37,731 bases of DNA, from assembly GCA_001769035.1 (NCBI GenBank), contig MENF01000018.1:1-37731 (forward strand). Direction: 5' to 3'. Position numbers and translations under genes: made by a program. Below the pieces are notes generated by a model. That model was not told where the DNA came from, did no database searches, and was given only the letters and a program-made list of their open reading frames with translations. Below, in pieces: positions 22,632 through 32,279 of this stretch; position 1 is the first letter of the stretch, and each line of letters opens with the position of its first letter. The stretch comes from Bacteroidetes bacterium GWA2_32_17. Lineage in GTDB: Bacteria > Bacteroidota > Bacteroidia > Bacteroidales > GWA2-32-17.

Positions 22632-23912
22632 ATGTCAAACAAACCACTTGCAGAGCGAATGCGACCAACCGATTTTGATTCGTATATTGGTCAGCAACAT
22701 TTAATAGGGAAAAATGCTGTTTTACGCAAAATGGTCGAAAGCGGCTATTTGCAATCAATGCTCTTTTGGGGACCTCCGGGAGTTGGCAAAACCACTCTAG
22801 CTAATATTATTGCTAATAAACTAAATCGTCCTTTTTTTAGTTTAAGTGCCGTAAATTCAGGAGTTAAAGACGTTCGCGAAATAATAGAAAAAGCCAAATC
22901 GAAACATTTTTTCGATAACCCCTCTCCTATTTTATTTATTGATGAAATTCACCGTTTTAGCAAATCGCAGCAAGATTCGTTACTTGGTGCAGTTGAAAAA
23001 GGAACTGTTGTGCTTATTGGTGCAACAACCGAAAATCCTTCATTTGAAGTAATTACACCACTTTTATCGCGTTGTCAGATTTACATATTAAAATCGCTTG
23101 ACGAAAACAATTTGTTAGAACTTGCAAATAAAGCAATTGGAGCAGATATTGAACTAAAAAAATTAAATATAAAAATTGAAGAAACCGAAGCATTATTAAG
23201 GTTTTCGGGTGGCGATGCACGTAAACTATTAAATATTATTGAATTAGTTACAAATTCATTTCCAAATAAAGAAATATCAATTAATAATAAAAATGTTGTT
23301 GATGTACTTCAGCAAAACATTGCTACTTACGATAAAAACGGCGAACAACATTACGATATTATTTCGGCATTTATAAAATCTATACGCGGAAGTGACCCGA
23401 ATGCTGCCGTTTATTATCTTGCTCGTATGCTTGCAGGTGGCGAAGACATTAAGTTTATTGCACGACGAATGCTCATTCTTGCAGCCGAAGATATTGGTAT
23501 TGCAAACCCTAATGCTCTTTTGTTAGCAACAAATTGCTTTGAAGCTGTAAATATAATAGGAATGCCTGAATCAAGAATTATTCTATCAGAAGTTGCTGTT
23601 TATCTCGCTACTTCGCCAAAAAGCAATTCTTCGTATATGGCTATTGACGATGCCTTAACTTTAGTAGAAAAAACCGGCGACTTACCAGTTCCTTTGCACC
23701 TTCGCAATGCACCAACTAAACTAATGAAAAATATTGGTTATGGCAAAGAATATAAATATGCTCATAGTTTCGAAAATAATTTTGTTGACTTGGAATTTTT
23801 ACCCGATAAAATTTCTGGAACATGTTTTTATACTCCGCAAACAACAGCTAAAGAAAAAGAAATTTTAGCATTTCTTGCCCAAAGATGGAAAGGGAAATAT
23901 GGTTACAAATAA
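22632..23912 (+). CDS. rarA: Replication-associated recombination protein A (RarA/MgsA)
   Basis: 426 residues, full length. It begins PLAERMRPTDFDSYIGQQHL, typical of RarA. Walker A is GPPGVGKT (47-54), Walker B LFIDEIHRF (101-109), sensor 1 GATTENPSFEV, and the arginine finger region LSRCQIYILK. The C-terminal tetramerisation part includes DPNAAVYYLARMLAGGEDIKFIARR and KLMKNIGYGKEYKYAH. It is the AAA+ clamp-loader-like ATPase acting at stalled forks and DNA ends. It has its own start after a 425-nt repeat tract. Confidence 0.95.
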   Translation: MSNKPLAERMRPTDFDSYIGQQHLIGKNAVLRKMVESGYLQSMLFWGPPGVGKTTLANIIANKLNRPFFSLSAVNSGVKDVREIIEKAKSKHFFDNPSPILFIDEIHRFSKSQQDSLLGAVEKGTVVLIGATTENPSFEVITPLLSRCQIYILKSLDENNLLELANKAIGADIELKKLNIKIEETEALLRFSGGDARKLLNIIELVTNSFPNKEISINNKNVVDVLQQNIATYDKNGEQHYDIISAFIKSIRGSDPNAAVYYLARMLAGGEDIKFIARRMLILAAEDIGIANPNALLLATNCFEAVNIIGMPESRIILSEVAVYLATSPKSNSSYMAIDDALTLVEKTGDLPVPLHLRNAPTKLMKNIGYGKEYKYAHSFENNFVDLEFLPDKISGTCFYTPQTTAKEKEILAFLAQRWKGKYGYK

Positions 23913-23925
23913 TTTACATGCCTAC

Positions 23926-23977
23926 GCTCGCTTCCATCGAGTGTAGGATAGAATATACTTATTCGCTGGAAGCGAGC
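23926..23977. terminator. Long-armed inverted repeat between convergent genes
   Basis: GCTCGCTTCCA (23926-23936) and its exact reverse complement TGGAAGCGAGC (23967-23977), 30 nt apart. It lies between rarA (+) and the T9SS gene (-), so could serve as a two-way terminator. Its GCTCGC arms recall the hairpin at 6345-6369. Confidence 0.5.
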
Positions 23978-23990
23978 GAGTGTTGAAAAT

Positions 23991-26918
23991 TTATTGTTTA
24001 ATCATCTTACTATTTAAAACTCCTTTTGTATTCGTTATTTTAACAAAGTACAAACCAGATGATAATTTATTTGTTGAAACTCTAAGTTTAGTATTCAGAT
24101 TAGCATTAAAAATATTTTTAATAACTGTTTCTCCTTGTACATTGTTAATTTCTATAACACATTTCCCAAGTTCTTCTGAAAAGTTAATATTTAATTCATC
24201 TTTTGTAGGATTTGGAAACAATTTAACAAAATTTGATAAATCGTTTTCATAAATTCCAACATATTTTGGATGAACCCATTTTTTTATGCTATCTGTACCA
24301 CAAGGATTATAAACAAAAAGTGTTACTAAAACTGAATCAGAATTAGGATAGCTATGTTCGGGAGGATTTGTAAGGTTTGAAGTTGTACCATCGCCAAATT
24401 CCCATAAGCAGGAATCAGCATTTGTTGATAAATTAATAAATTTAACAAAGTATCCTTTGATTGTGATATCTTCAATAAAAGAAGCCGTTGGTTTATCGCA
24501 TTTAGGATTAACCCACTTAATAATACTATCTATACCACATGAATTATAAACAATAAGTGTTACCAATACTGAATCAGAATTAGGATAAATATGGTCGGGA
24601 GGATTTGTAAGGTTTGAAGTTGTACCATCGCCAAATTTCCATAAGCATGAATCAGCATTTAATGATGAATTAATAAATTTAACAAAATATCTATCAGTAG
24701 CAATACCTTCGTTAAATACGGCTACCGGTGCATCACAAATAACAATGCTATCGAAAGCAAAACCAGTATTTTGAATAGTTCCTTCAAAATAGAACTGGAA
24801 CCGAATATCAGAATTACCAGCATAATTTTTTAACGAATGTTCAACTTGTTTCCATCCCGATGATGAAAATGTCCATGCCTGACCGGCATTATACCAGTTT
24901 GGGTCACTGGCAGAACCAAGTGCGGAATAACTATTTCCACCATTTGTTGAAATTTTGAATTGACAATAAGTAGGATAAGCTTCTTCGTACCAAATGAGCA
25001 TTTTTAGTTTTGGATTTGTCATTGCAGATAAATTAAAACATGGACTTGTAAGGTATGAACGTTCGGCAAGATTATGGTAACCACTTAAATTTGTTGCCCA
25101 AATATGAGTACCCGATGCTGCTGTTGTTAATACTGTATCGTTAGGAATTCCCCATTGCCACGAAGAATTCATACCTGATGCAAACCAGGTTCCATCATTA
25201 TTTTCAAAATTTTCGATGTATGGATAAACTGTAATATTGTTATAGTACATAACATCTGCTTTTGATGTGTCGTTTAAAAAATTTTGTTCCAAAGGTAATG
25301 CCGTAGTTGCAATAACATTATACATACCAATATTGCTAAAATTGAAATTTGAAGTAAATTTATAAATCATCGTATCAAGAAAATTTAAAGTATCGGAAAT
25401 TGTTTCTGTAACATAAGTACTACCTCCATTTATAGAGCATTTTACATCAAAATTATTAACAGAGTTCATTCCATGATTAATAATTTTAACAATAACAGAA
25501 TCAGTTGCCGATAAATTACAACTACTTGTGGGGTAAATAATTTGAACAACAGATAGGTCATTAAAAGGTGATTCGGAAATATTAATATTATCAAAAGCAA
25601 AACCTTCTTTCACATTGTTATTTCCTCCAATAAATGTAATTCTTAACTGAACATAAGGTTTTCCACCTAAAGTATCAAGAGCGTGCCGGGCATGTAACCA
25701 ACCACCACTACTCCCATTCCATCCTGCATTAGTATATCCAGAAGGAGTATTGTACCAATTATTACCATCACCTGTGTTTCCAAGTTGATGCCAATTAATA
25801 TAATCAATATCAGGATCTTTATCAGTAGTATATTCTATTAAAGCAATATCTGTAACGTCTGTTTCGTACCAAATATCAAGGTCAATTACAGGCAATGTTA
25901 TTGCCGAAAAATCGAAACAGGGACCAATAACATAAGAATTTTCGTTTGATAAATATGTCCCCAAAGTATCTGTAACCCAGCATTTACTACCAGATGCAGC
26001 AGAATTAATTATTGGTTTATTAGGAGTTCCATATTGCCAGCTTGAACGAGGGTCAGTATGGCTTATCCATGCAGTTGACCAACCTTTTGTATCAGTTTCA
26101 AAATCCTGAAAATATGGGAAAACATTTGTAGTTTCGTTGTTAGCAATTGGAAAATAAATGGTATCATTTAAACTGTTTGTATCCCCCGGATAAGCTGTAA
26201 ACATTTTAATATTGTAAATCGTATTTAATTGTGATAAATCGTAATGAGTTATAAAAGTATAATAAAATGTAACACCATGTAAAACAGTATCGTGAAGAAT
26301 TTCAATAATTTGTGTATCATTATTTACTTGAAAGCCTAATGGAACTTCCATAACAGTATCAATTCCTACATTGTTAAATCCAAAAACAAAACGTTGATTG
26401 TTAGTCAGTTCACAACTTGTTAAAGGATCGTAAACCTTAATTGCGGCAACATCTACATCTAATGCTCTAATTACATTTATGTTAAATGCTGTATATGGAA
26501 AAAGATTAGCTACATTATATGTGTCAATTATAATATAATAAACAGTATCACTATAAACCTGAATGCTTGAAATTGAAGGATTCCCACTTTGTGCTTCTAC
26601 ATACGAAAGATAATGAACACCGGAAGCATCGGGACAACTATCAGCTAAAAATAAACCACACAATGAGCTTGTTCCGGTTAATGCAATAGAAATCTTCATA
26701 TTATAAGCAGGTTGAAATCTTAAAACATAATCATTACCTGTCATATAAGTTGTATTGTTTGGTCCTACCTGATAATCCATTCCAAAACCATTTGTTGTTC
26801 CGGACATTGTAAATGGTAACGAATTTATAATCATCGGATTAGAGCAATCTTTGCCAACCTGAGCAAAATTGCTGTAAGTCAAGAAAAAACAAATCAAAAA
26901 AGTACCAAAATTTCTCAT
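23991..26918 (-). CDS. Large secreted T9SS protein with adhesion-type domains
   Basis: 975 residues from the ATG at 26918, where a signal peptide begins (MRNFGTFLICFFLTYSNFAQ); an upstream in-frame ATG would bury the signal. In order: an N-terminal domain (20-150, DCSNPMIINSLPF); two beta-sandwich 'choice-of-anchor J/MAM-like' domains (about 268-450, with FQDFETDTKGW and EGFAFDNINI; about 568-720, with IENFENNDGTWF and GFAFDSIVICDAP) separated by a CARDB-like stretch (about 455-560); two PKD-like repeats of exactly 79 residues (about 730-887, CLWKFGDGTTSNLTNPP); and a type A sorting domain at the end (KLFPNPTKDELNINF, SSGLYFVKITNTKG). A surface adhesin or polymer-binding protein is likely; no enzyme motif is visible. 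The gene stands alone, convergent with rarA. Confidence 0.88.
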   Translation of the reverse strand: MRNFGTFLICFFLTYSNFAQVGKDCSNPMIINSLPFTMSGTTNGFGMDYQVGPNNTTYMTGNDYVLRFQPAYNMKISIALTGTSSLCGLFLADSCPDASGVHYLSYVEAQSGNPSISSIQVYSDTVYYIIIDTYNVANLFPYTAFNINVIRALDVDVAAIKVYDPLTSCELTNNQRFVFGFNNVGIDTVMEVPLGFQVNNDTQIIEILHDTVLHGVTFYYTFITHYDLSQLNTIYNIKMFTAYPGDTNSLNDTIYFPIANNETTNVFPYFQDFETDTKGWSTAWISHTDPRSSWQYGTPNKPIINSAASGSKCWVTDTLGTYLSNENSYVIGPCFDFSAITLPVIDLDIWYETDVTDIALIEYTTDKDPDIDYINWHQLGNTGDGNNWYNTPSGYTNAGWNGSSGGWLHARHALDTLGGKPYVQLRITFIGGNNNVKEGFAFDNINISESPFNDLSVVQIIYPTSSCNLSATDSVIVKIINHGMNSVNNFDVKCSINGGSTYVTETISDTLNFLDTMIYKFTSNFNFSNIGMYNVIATTALPLEQNFLNDTSKADVMYYNNITVYPYIENFENNDGTWFASGMNSSWQWGIPNDTVLTTAASGTHIWATNLSGYHNLAERSYLTSPCFNLSAMTNPKLKMLIWYEEAYPTYCQFKISTNGGNSYSALGSASDPNWYNAGQAWTFSSSGWKQVEHSLKNYAGNSDIRFQFYFEGTIQNTGFAFDSIVICDAPVAVFNEGIATDRYFVKFINSSLNADSCLWKFGDGTTSNLTNPPDHIYPNSDSVLVTLIVYNSCGIDSIIKWVNPKCDKPTASFIEDITIKGYFVKFINLSTNADSCLWEFGDGTTSNLTNPPEHSYPNSDSVLVTLFVYNPCGTDSIKKWVHPKYVGIYENDLSNFVKLFPNPTKDELNINFSEELGKCVIEINNVQGETVIKNIFNANLNTKLRVSTNKLSSGLYFVKITNTKGVLNSKMIKQ

Positions 26919-27020
26919 AATAAAAATATTTGATCTAAAGACTTTATTATACTGATTTAAGTTGCATAAATAGAGTTTGTCCATAATGTCCCATTTTTTC
27001 GTAATGCTTCGAACAAAACT

Positions 27021-27045
27021 ATGGCACGGTTTAAAACCGTGTCAT
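27021..27045. repeat. Palindrome in the divergent 336-nt gap
   Basis: ATGGCACGGTTT and AAACCGTGTCAT flank a single A; 12-bp arms with one G-U-type mismatch. The gap 26919-27254 between the divergent T9SS and DUF2079 genes holds nothing else I can name, and no clear promoter box was identified. Confidence 0.6.
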
Positions 27046-27254
27046 ATATTATTGAATCGCAAGCCTTGAACTTGATGTTTTCTTTAACAAACAAGCGTTT
27101 TCTTGCAAATAATAAATACTCATTATTTTAAAACTAATTGTAATTTTTACAAAGTTAATCTAAACCAATTTAATATCTCAATTAATGATGTTATATTTGA
27201 AATAAATTTTGGCTTTAATATTTTTTTTCAAGAAAATAATTTTCAGTAAACTTA

Positions 27255-28706
27255 ATGAAATATAAAATAAATAATTACTTAATATTAACAATAATAATTT
27301 TCGGATTATTATACTCCTTAATATCTTTAGTAAACCACTATAATTTCAGGACTTATGCTTTGGATTTAGGAGCATATACTAATGCAATGTATGATTACAT
27401 CCATTTTCAATGGAATGACAGTACTGTTTTTAATGAAATTAAAGAAAATTTATTGGCTGACCATTTTGATTTGTATTTAATTATATTTTCTCCTTTATCA
27501 TTAATTTTTAAAACCTATACATTATTAATAGTACAGATATTTATGATTTTATTTGGTGGAATAGGAGTTTACAGGTATTTCTCTATTTCAAAATCAAAAT
27601 ACAATGTTGCTTTACTTGCAACTATTTATTTTTATATGTTCTTTGGAGTTTTCTCTGCGGTATCATTTGATTACCATAGTAATGTAATAGCCGCATCACT
27701 TGTACCATGGTTCTTTTATTTCTTTAAACAAAAAAAACATATAACAACATGTATAATTCTTTTACTATTGTTAATATCAAAAGAAAATATTTCACTTTGG
27801 GTTGCATTTATTTGTATCGGTTTATTATTTGAATATAAAAATGATAAAATTTCGCTTCGTTATTTACTTACATTTTTTTTAATATCAATTTTGTATTTCA
27901 TACTAATTACTTCGGTTGTTATGCCTGCTCTTTCAAATAGCGGGACATATCCTCACTTTCATTACTCCTCGTTAGGCAATAACCCATTTGAAGTATTAAA
28001 ATTTATATTCTCACATCCATTAGAGTCTATTAAACTATTATTTGTTAATTATATTAACCACCCATTAGGTAATTATGTAAAGATTGAATTACATATTCTG
28101 GTTCTTACGTCAGGACTTTTTATATTGTTTAAAAAACCACATTATATTTTAATGTTAATCCCCATTTATTTTCAAAAGTTATTTAATGATAATTATGAAA
28201 TGTGGGGTATTGGCGGACAATATTCTATTGAATTTGCACCAATCTTAGCAATTGGAATTTTCTCTGTTATCAGTGAATTTAAAAACATTAAATTATTAAA
28301 AATTGTTTCTGTTATAGCTTTATTAGGAGTTATAAGTTCAACAATAAGAGTAATGGATAATACTGTTATATTTACAAGCAAATCAAAAATCAGATTTTAC
28401 CAAGAAACTCATTATAAAAGAGATTATGATGTAAAAACAGTATATGAGCAATTAAATAAAATTCCTGACAATGTAATAGTTAGTGCTCAAACACCATTTT
28501 TGCCACATTTATCGTTAAGAGATAATATTTATCAGTTTCCAATTGTAAAAGATGCTGAATATATAATTTATTCTAATAAAGAAGTAAAATACCCGCTTAA
28601 TGAAAAAGAATTCTCAATCGAAATAAAGAAAATATTGATTTCAAATAAATGGAAAACAATATTCAAAAGTGAAGATATTGTGATACTAAAAAGGAAAATT
28701 TTATAA
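27255..28706 (+). CDS. DUF2079 multi-pass membrane protein (GT-C-like)
   Basis: 483 residues with about ten hydrophobic helices. The N-terminal part matches DUF2079: YALDLGAYTNAMYDYIHF followed by the loop LADHFDLYLIIFSPLSLIF (the H-F/S-P motif), then GVFSAVSFDYHSNVIAASLVPWFFY and ISKENISLWVAF. The family is predicted to share the GT-C fold of polyprenyl-phosphate-dependent glycosyltransferases, but its activity is not established. The C-terminal ~110 residues are soluble. Followed 35 nt later by a GT39-like protein in the same direction; the two may modify cell-surface or secreted proteins or glycans. Confidence 0.8.
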   Translation: MKYKINNYLILTIIIFGLLYSLISLVNHYNFRTYALDLGAYTNAMYDYIHFQWNDSTVFNEIKENLLADHFDLYLIIFSPLSLIFKTYTLLIVQIFMILFGGIGVYRYFSISKSKYNVALLATIYFYMFFGVFSAVSFDYHSNVIAASLVPWFFYFFKQKKHITTCIILLLLLISKENISLWVAFICIGLLFEYKNDKISLRYLLTFFLISILYFILITSVVMPALSNSGTYPHFHYSSLGNNPFEVLKFIFSHPLESIKLLFVNYINHPLGNYVKIELHILVLTSGLFILFKKPHYILMLIPIYFQKLFNDNYEMWGIGGQYSIEFAPILAIGIFSVISEFKNIKLLKIVSVIALLGVISSTIRVMDNTVIFTSKSKIRFYQETHYKRDYDVKTVYEQLNKIPDNVIVSAQTPFLPHLSLRDNIYQFPIVKDAEYIIYSNKEVKYPLNEKEFSIEIKKILISNKWKTIFKSEDIVILKRKIL

Positions 28707-28741
28707 CAGATTAAAATACTAAAGAAAAATAAATAAATTAA

Positions 28742-30253
28742 ATGCATCCCAATAACTCCGAAATAAATATAGATCACAATAAAGAAGATTTTTTTGCTAT
28801 TAAAAACCCTTTTAAAAAACTTATAATTTATAGTATTTTATTATTGGCAATAAAACTTTTGCTTTTACCATTTATACAATATGTTGATGCCGATGGTGTT
28901 TCTCGTATTTATATGTCAATAAACTGGATGGAAAACCCTGTTTGGATTAATTCAGGTAATTGGGCTCCTTTACATTTTTATTTAATGGGAAGTGCATTAA
29001 AAATATATAATAATCAATTTTACACTCCATTAATTGTAAACATTATATTAAGTATTATAACATTATTCCCATTATTTTTTATTTTTAAAAGAAAATATAA
29101 TGAAAGTACAGCATTAATTTTATGCTTTTTATTTTCTTTATCACCTATAATTTTCAGACTTAGTTTATTAACATTAGCAGAAACTCCCTATTTGTTTTTT
29201 GTAATATTATCGGCTTATGTACTTTATAAAGGGTTAGAAGAAAATAAAATAAAATATGTTTTTTTAGGAGGTGTTTTTGCAAATATTGCAGGTGGGTTTC
29301 GATATGAAAGCTGGATGTTATCTTTTATAGTTTCTGTTTTAATTTTAATAAAATATTCAAAAAAGGATTTTATTGTATTTTTAATTACAGCTTTTATATT
29401 TCCTTGTATATGGTTAGTTTCTAATTTTCAGGAGAGTGGGAATCTTTTCAATAGTTTTAACTGGGCTTCTAATGCAGTAGAAACAAATAAAATTGATTCA
29501 TTTGAAAGTTTATTAAGAAGAATTTGGTTTTATCCTTTATCCCTGATATTTGCTTTTGGACCAATAGGAATGTTCTATTATATTAAAACAATAAAAAATA
29601 CTTATAAACAAGATAAATACAAAAGAATAATAAAAGATTATGCTATTATTTTTTTAATTGTTTTTTTTATTTTTTTATTTAACACAATCAGAGGTAGTTT
29701 ATTATTGCAGCATAGGTTTACCATTACTTTATATATGATTAGCTTCCCTTTATTCGGATATTATTTTGTGCAATTAAATAAAAAGAAAATTTATTTAGTT
29801 TTACTTTTTGCTTTTTCGGGTTTTGCATTATCTTATGTATATAGCTCAAAAGGAGCGAGACCAATTCCACGGTTATTAAAAAATGAAGGTATCGAAATAA
29901 ATAACATAGTTAAATCAAATGCAAATCCAAAATCGGGATTAATACTTGATTACTGGGGTTGGGAAAATACTTTTTGCATCGCTTTTATGTCAAATTTACC
30001 AAGAAATAATATTACTTATCTTGACCAAAATAATGAAGTAAATGAAGTTTTAATAGAAGTAAAAAGAATTGTAACAAGTTATAATAAAGGTTTTATACTG
30101 ATATGTAATGATGGACGCTTTAAAGATGATATTATTCTAAAACAAGATACATTAATAGTTAAAAAAGAAAATATTTTTATTCCTGTAAAACCTTTAAAAA
30201 TTTTCCCAGATGCAACTTTATATGAATACTTTTATATTAATCCAAAGCTTTAA
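28742..30253 (+). CDS. GT39-like membrane glycosyltransferase
   Basis: 503 residues: a short cytoplasmic N-terminus, TM1 at about 30-45, then the first outer loop with the catalytic-type acidic motif DADGVSRIYMSINW. This is followed by NSGNWAPLHFYLMG, as in PMT/ArnT-type GT-C enzymes, and SLLTLAETPYLFFVILSAYVLYKGL. About ten more helices follow, and the last ~120 residues are soluble. GT-C enzymes move a sugar from a lipid-linked donor to an acceptor outside the membrane. Donor and acceptor cannot be inferred. It sits directly after the DUF2079 gene. Confidence 0.8.
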   Translation: MHPNNSEINIDHNKEDFFAIKNPFKKLIIYSILLLAIKLLLLPFIQYVDADGVSRIYMSINWMENPVWINSGNWAPLHFYLMGSALKIYNNQFYTPLIVNIILSIITLFPLFFIFKRKYNESTALILCFLFSLSPIIFRLSLLTLAETPYLFFVILSAYVLYKGLEENKIKYVFLGGVFANIAGGFRYESWMLSFIVSVLILIKYSKKDFIVFLITAFIFPCIWLVSNFQESGNLFNSFNWASNAVETNKIDSFESLLRRIWFYPLSLIFAFGPIGMFYYIKTIKNTYKQDKYKRIIKDYAIIFLIVFFIFLFNTIRGSLLLQHRFTITLYMISFPLFGYYFVQLNKKKIYLVLLFAFSGFALSYVYSSKGARPIPRLLKNEGIEINNIVKSNANPKSGLILDYWGWENTFCIAFMSNLPRNNITYLDQNNEVNEVLIEVKRIVTSYNKGFILICNDGRFKDDIILKQDTLIVKKENIFIPVKPLKIFPDATLYEYFYINPKL

Positions 30254-30406
30254 ATGATAACAAATGTAATTTTTGAGTTTAGTTAACGCCAAATTATTAC
30301 AATATTGGAATGTAACAAAGGAAAAGAAATTATATTATCAGAAATAAAATCAAAATATTATTTAAAAAATTATCTGATAGTTAGGCATAATTGTTAAAAG
30401 ACATTT

Positions 30407-30436
30407 TTGAAATATTTGAGAAAATTATTACCTTTG
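30407..30436 (+). promoter_or_regulatory. Promoter of the restriction-modification operon
   Basis: TTG at 30407-30409, 19-nt spacer and TACCTTTG at 30429-30436 give a full match to the Bacteroidota consensus. The first gene starts 17 nt downstream. Confidence 0.65.
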
Positions 30437-30453
30437 ACTAAATAAAGTAAAAT

Positions 30454-31593
30454 ATGGCATACGAATCAGTGGACAAACTTCAAAAAGCGTTAGTTGACAA
30501 TGTTTTTCATTATGCGAAGGATTCAAAAAAAGCAGCGGGCAGAGCATTAGGAACAATAGTTGAAATTATAACTTACTACCTAATAAAAACATGGGGACTA
30601 AATAACCAGATTTCCATTGAAAGAGGACTTGAAGAATATGGCAATCCAGACATTACACACAATGTTGAGTTTTCGCTTCACCCAATTGTACGAAGTTCGT
30701 TTTTGATAATTGACAAAACTGATAAATCAATTACTGCAAACAAAATTCTCAAAGCTCTTCAAGAGCAGAAATACAACCTTAAAGGGTTTGAACCTAAAAA
30801 CAATCAACTCTTAAACAACGGTGTACTTCGCAATGCTTGCACAATTGCAACATCAAAAGAATCTTTCCTCTTGTGTAGTATTAAAGCAGACAAAGGCGAC
30901 AAGTTTGAACTTCATATTTACGAACAAAGCAAAAAACCTTATTCCGTTTTTGAGTGCAAACGAGTAGGTGTTGAAGAAGGTATGAGTAAAGGACCACAGA
31001 CCATTGAGAAAGCGAAACAAGGTGCTTATGTTGCACGGTCGGCATCTTCACTTCAAAAAATCAGAACTGAATCTGGTGAGCTTCACGGTATAATTTACAA
31101 AAGTGATGGTTCGTATATAATCAAGCCATTTGTGGATTTGATGGAGGAAATAATTTACTCTAAAGACAAAGAATTATTAAGACGATTCATTCTAACAGTT
31201 GGTGTGGTTAGCAATCACGGTAATTGGTTTACATCCGAAAACCAAAACAAAGAACTAAAAGTTCTTGCACAATCTTACGACTGGCTACTTTTCCTTACTG
31301 ACGTAGGACTTGCAGAATTCATTGAAAAATTACTTTTCAAACCGACCAAAGAGTTTGCTCCAATTCGTGAAGCATTCATTTCAAGTTACACTGTAACCAA
31401 AAAGAAAAATCAATTCACTAAAGTTCAAATGAATATGGAAGCAGACCGCATTTTGTTGGACTATTTCAGCAAAAATCTAAACACGATTGAAGGTTGGTTC
31501 AACATAATTTCTCCGAAAAAGAAAAAACTATTAACCTTAAAAGACGAATTGAAAGAATTGAAAAATAAAAACTGGACAACTATATTAAAATGA
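30454..31593 (+). CDS. Putative type II restriction endonuclease (PD-(D/E)XK-like)
   Basis: 379 residues. A helix with Glu37 (GTIVEIITYYLIKTWGL), then NPD with Asp66, and a strand ending YSVFECKRVG (Glu167-x-Lys169) followed by a helix (QTIEKAKQGAYVARSAS) give the order expected of a PD-(D/E)XK nuclease core, with an insertion of about 100 residues. The family name is not known to me. The assignment rests mainly on the ExK strand and on the overlapping adenine methyltransferase gene (ATGA at 31590), the classic layout of a two-gene restriction-modification system. By eye the base composition is less AT-rich than its neighbours, in keeping with transfer. Another nuclease or a defence effector is possible. 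Confidence 0.7.
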   Translation: MAYESVDKLQKALVDNVFHYAKDSKKAAGRALGTIVEIITYYLIKTWGLNNQISIERGLEEYGNPDITHNVEFSLHPIVRSSFLIIDKTDKSITANKILKALQEQKYNLKGFEPKNNQLLNNGVLRNACTIATSKESFLLCSIKADKGDKFELHIYEQSKKPYSVFECKRVGVEEGMSKGPQTIEKAKQGAYVARSASSLQKIRTESGELHGIIYKSDGSYIIKPFVDLMEEIIYSKDKELLRRFILTVGVVSNHGNWFTSENQNKELKVLAQSYDWLLFLTDVGLAEFIEKLLFKPTKEFAPIREAFISSYTVTKKKNQFTKVQMNMEADRILLDYFSKNLNTIEGWFNIISPKKKKLLTLKDELKELKNKNWTTILK

Positions 31594-32174
31594 GTGCAGG
31601 AAGAAACATAAATACTTTAAGCCAAAGTTGGGGAACGCCACACAAATATGTGAAGGCAGTAAAAGAAATATTTGGCGGACACATTGATTTAGACCCTTGT
31701 TCAAATGAGTATTCTGTTGTTTATGCCGATACAGAATATCGTCTGCCTGTACATGACGGACTGAAAGAGAGTTGGAACTTTCCGACTATTTACGTTAACC
31801 CACCGTATGGCATTGACAAGGTTAGGGGAACAACGATAAAAAGTTGGCTTGCACGATGTTCATACGCAAATGAAGAATATAATTCAGAAGTATTAGCTCT
31901 TATTCCTATTGCAGCAAACACATCTCATTGGAAAAAATATGTTTTTACCAAAGCAAGAGCAATTTGTTTTCTTTACGACACACGACTTCGTTTTCTTGAA
32001 AACGGAATAGACAGCGGAAAAGGTGCACCAATGGCTTGTGCTATGATATACTGGGGGAATAATTATCAAAATTTTTACAATATTTTTATTGAACATGGTG
32101 CTGTGGTGGACATATCAAACTTACAAGGTGAACACATCGGAATTGAAAGAAAAACATTAAAACTTGTATTATAA
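31590..32174 (+). CDS. DNA N6-adenine methyltransferase (phage Dam-type)
   Basis: 194 residues, the length of phage-type Dam methyltransferases (PF05869-like). It begins LSQSWGTPHKYVKAVKEIFG, then HIDLDPCSN (33-39, the cofactor-side motif) and the catalytic motif IV N70PPYG74 in IYVNPPYGIDKVRG; later ALIPIAANTSHWKKYVF and RLRFLENG follow the family pattern. It methylates adenine in a short DNA site; specificity (GATC or other) is not readable. It overlaps the nuclease gene by 4 nt, so it is most likely the protecting partner. Phage-borne orphan methyltransferases of this type exist, but the partner gene makes a restriction role likelier. Confidence 0.85.
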   Translation: MSAGRNINTLSQSWGTPHKYVKAVKEIFGGHIDLDPCSNEYSVVYADTEYRLPVHDGLKESWNFPTIYVNPPYGIDKVRGTTIKSWLARCSYANEEYNSEVLALIPIAANTSHWKKYVFTKARAICFLYDTRLRFLENGIDSGKGAPMACAMIYWGNNYQNFYNIFIEHGAVVDISNLQGEHIGIERKTLKLVL

Positions 32175-32279
32175 AACAACATACGCCTACACACTTAAAT
32201 TTAGCAGGCTGTTCTGGACAACTTGACACGGTCAACAAATACGATAGCTCATATCTTTGCAAAATTAAACTGCCAATTG

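Noticed and set aside
23980-24252. Plus-strand 90-residue frame with hydrophobic start
   Set aside because: It is the antisense of the T9SS sorting domain coding sequence.
30380-32260. GTTAGGC at 30380-30386 before the restriction-modification pair, resembling an integron core site GTTRRRY
   Set aside because: No matching RYYYAAC partner or foldable attC site was found on either side, and no integrase gene is present; a 7-bp match is expected by chance.
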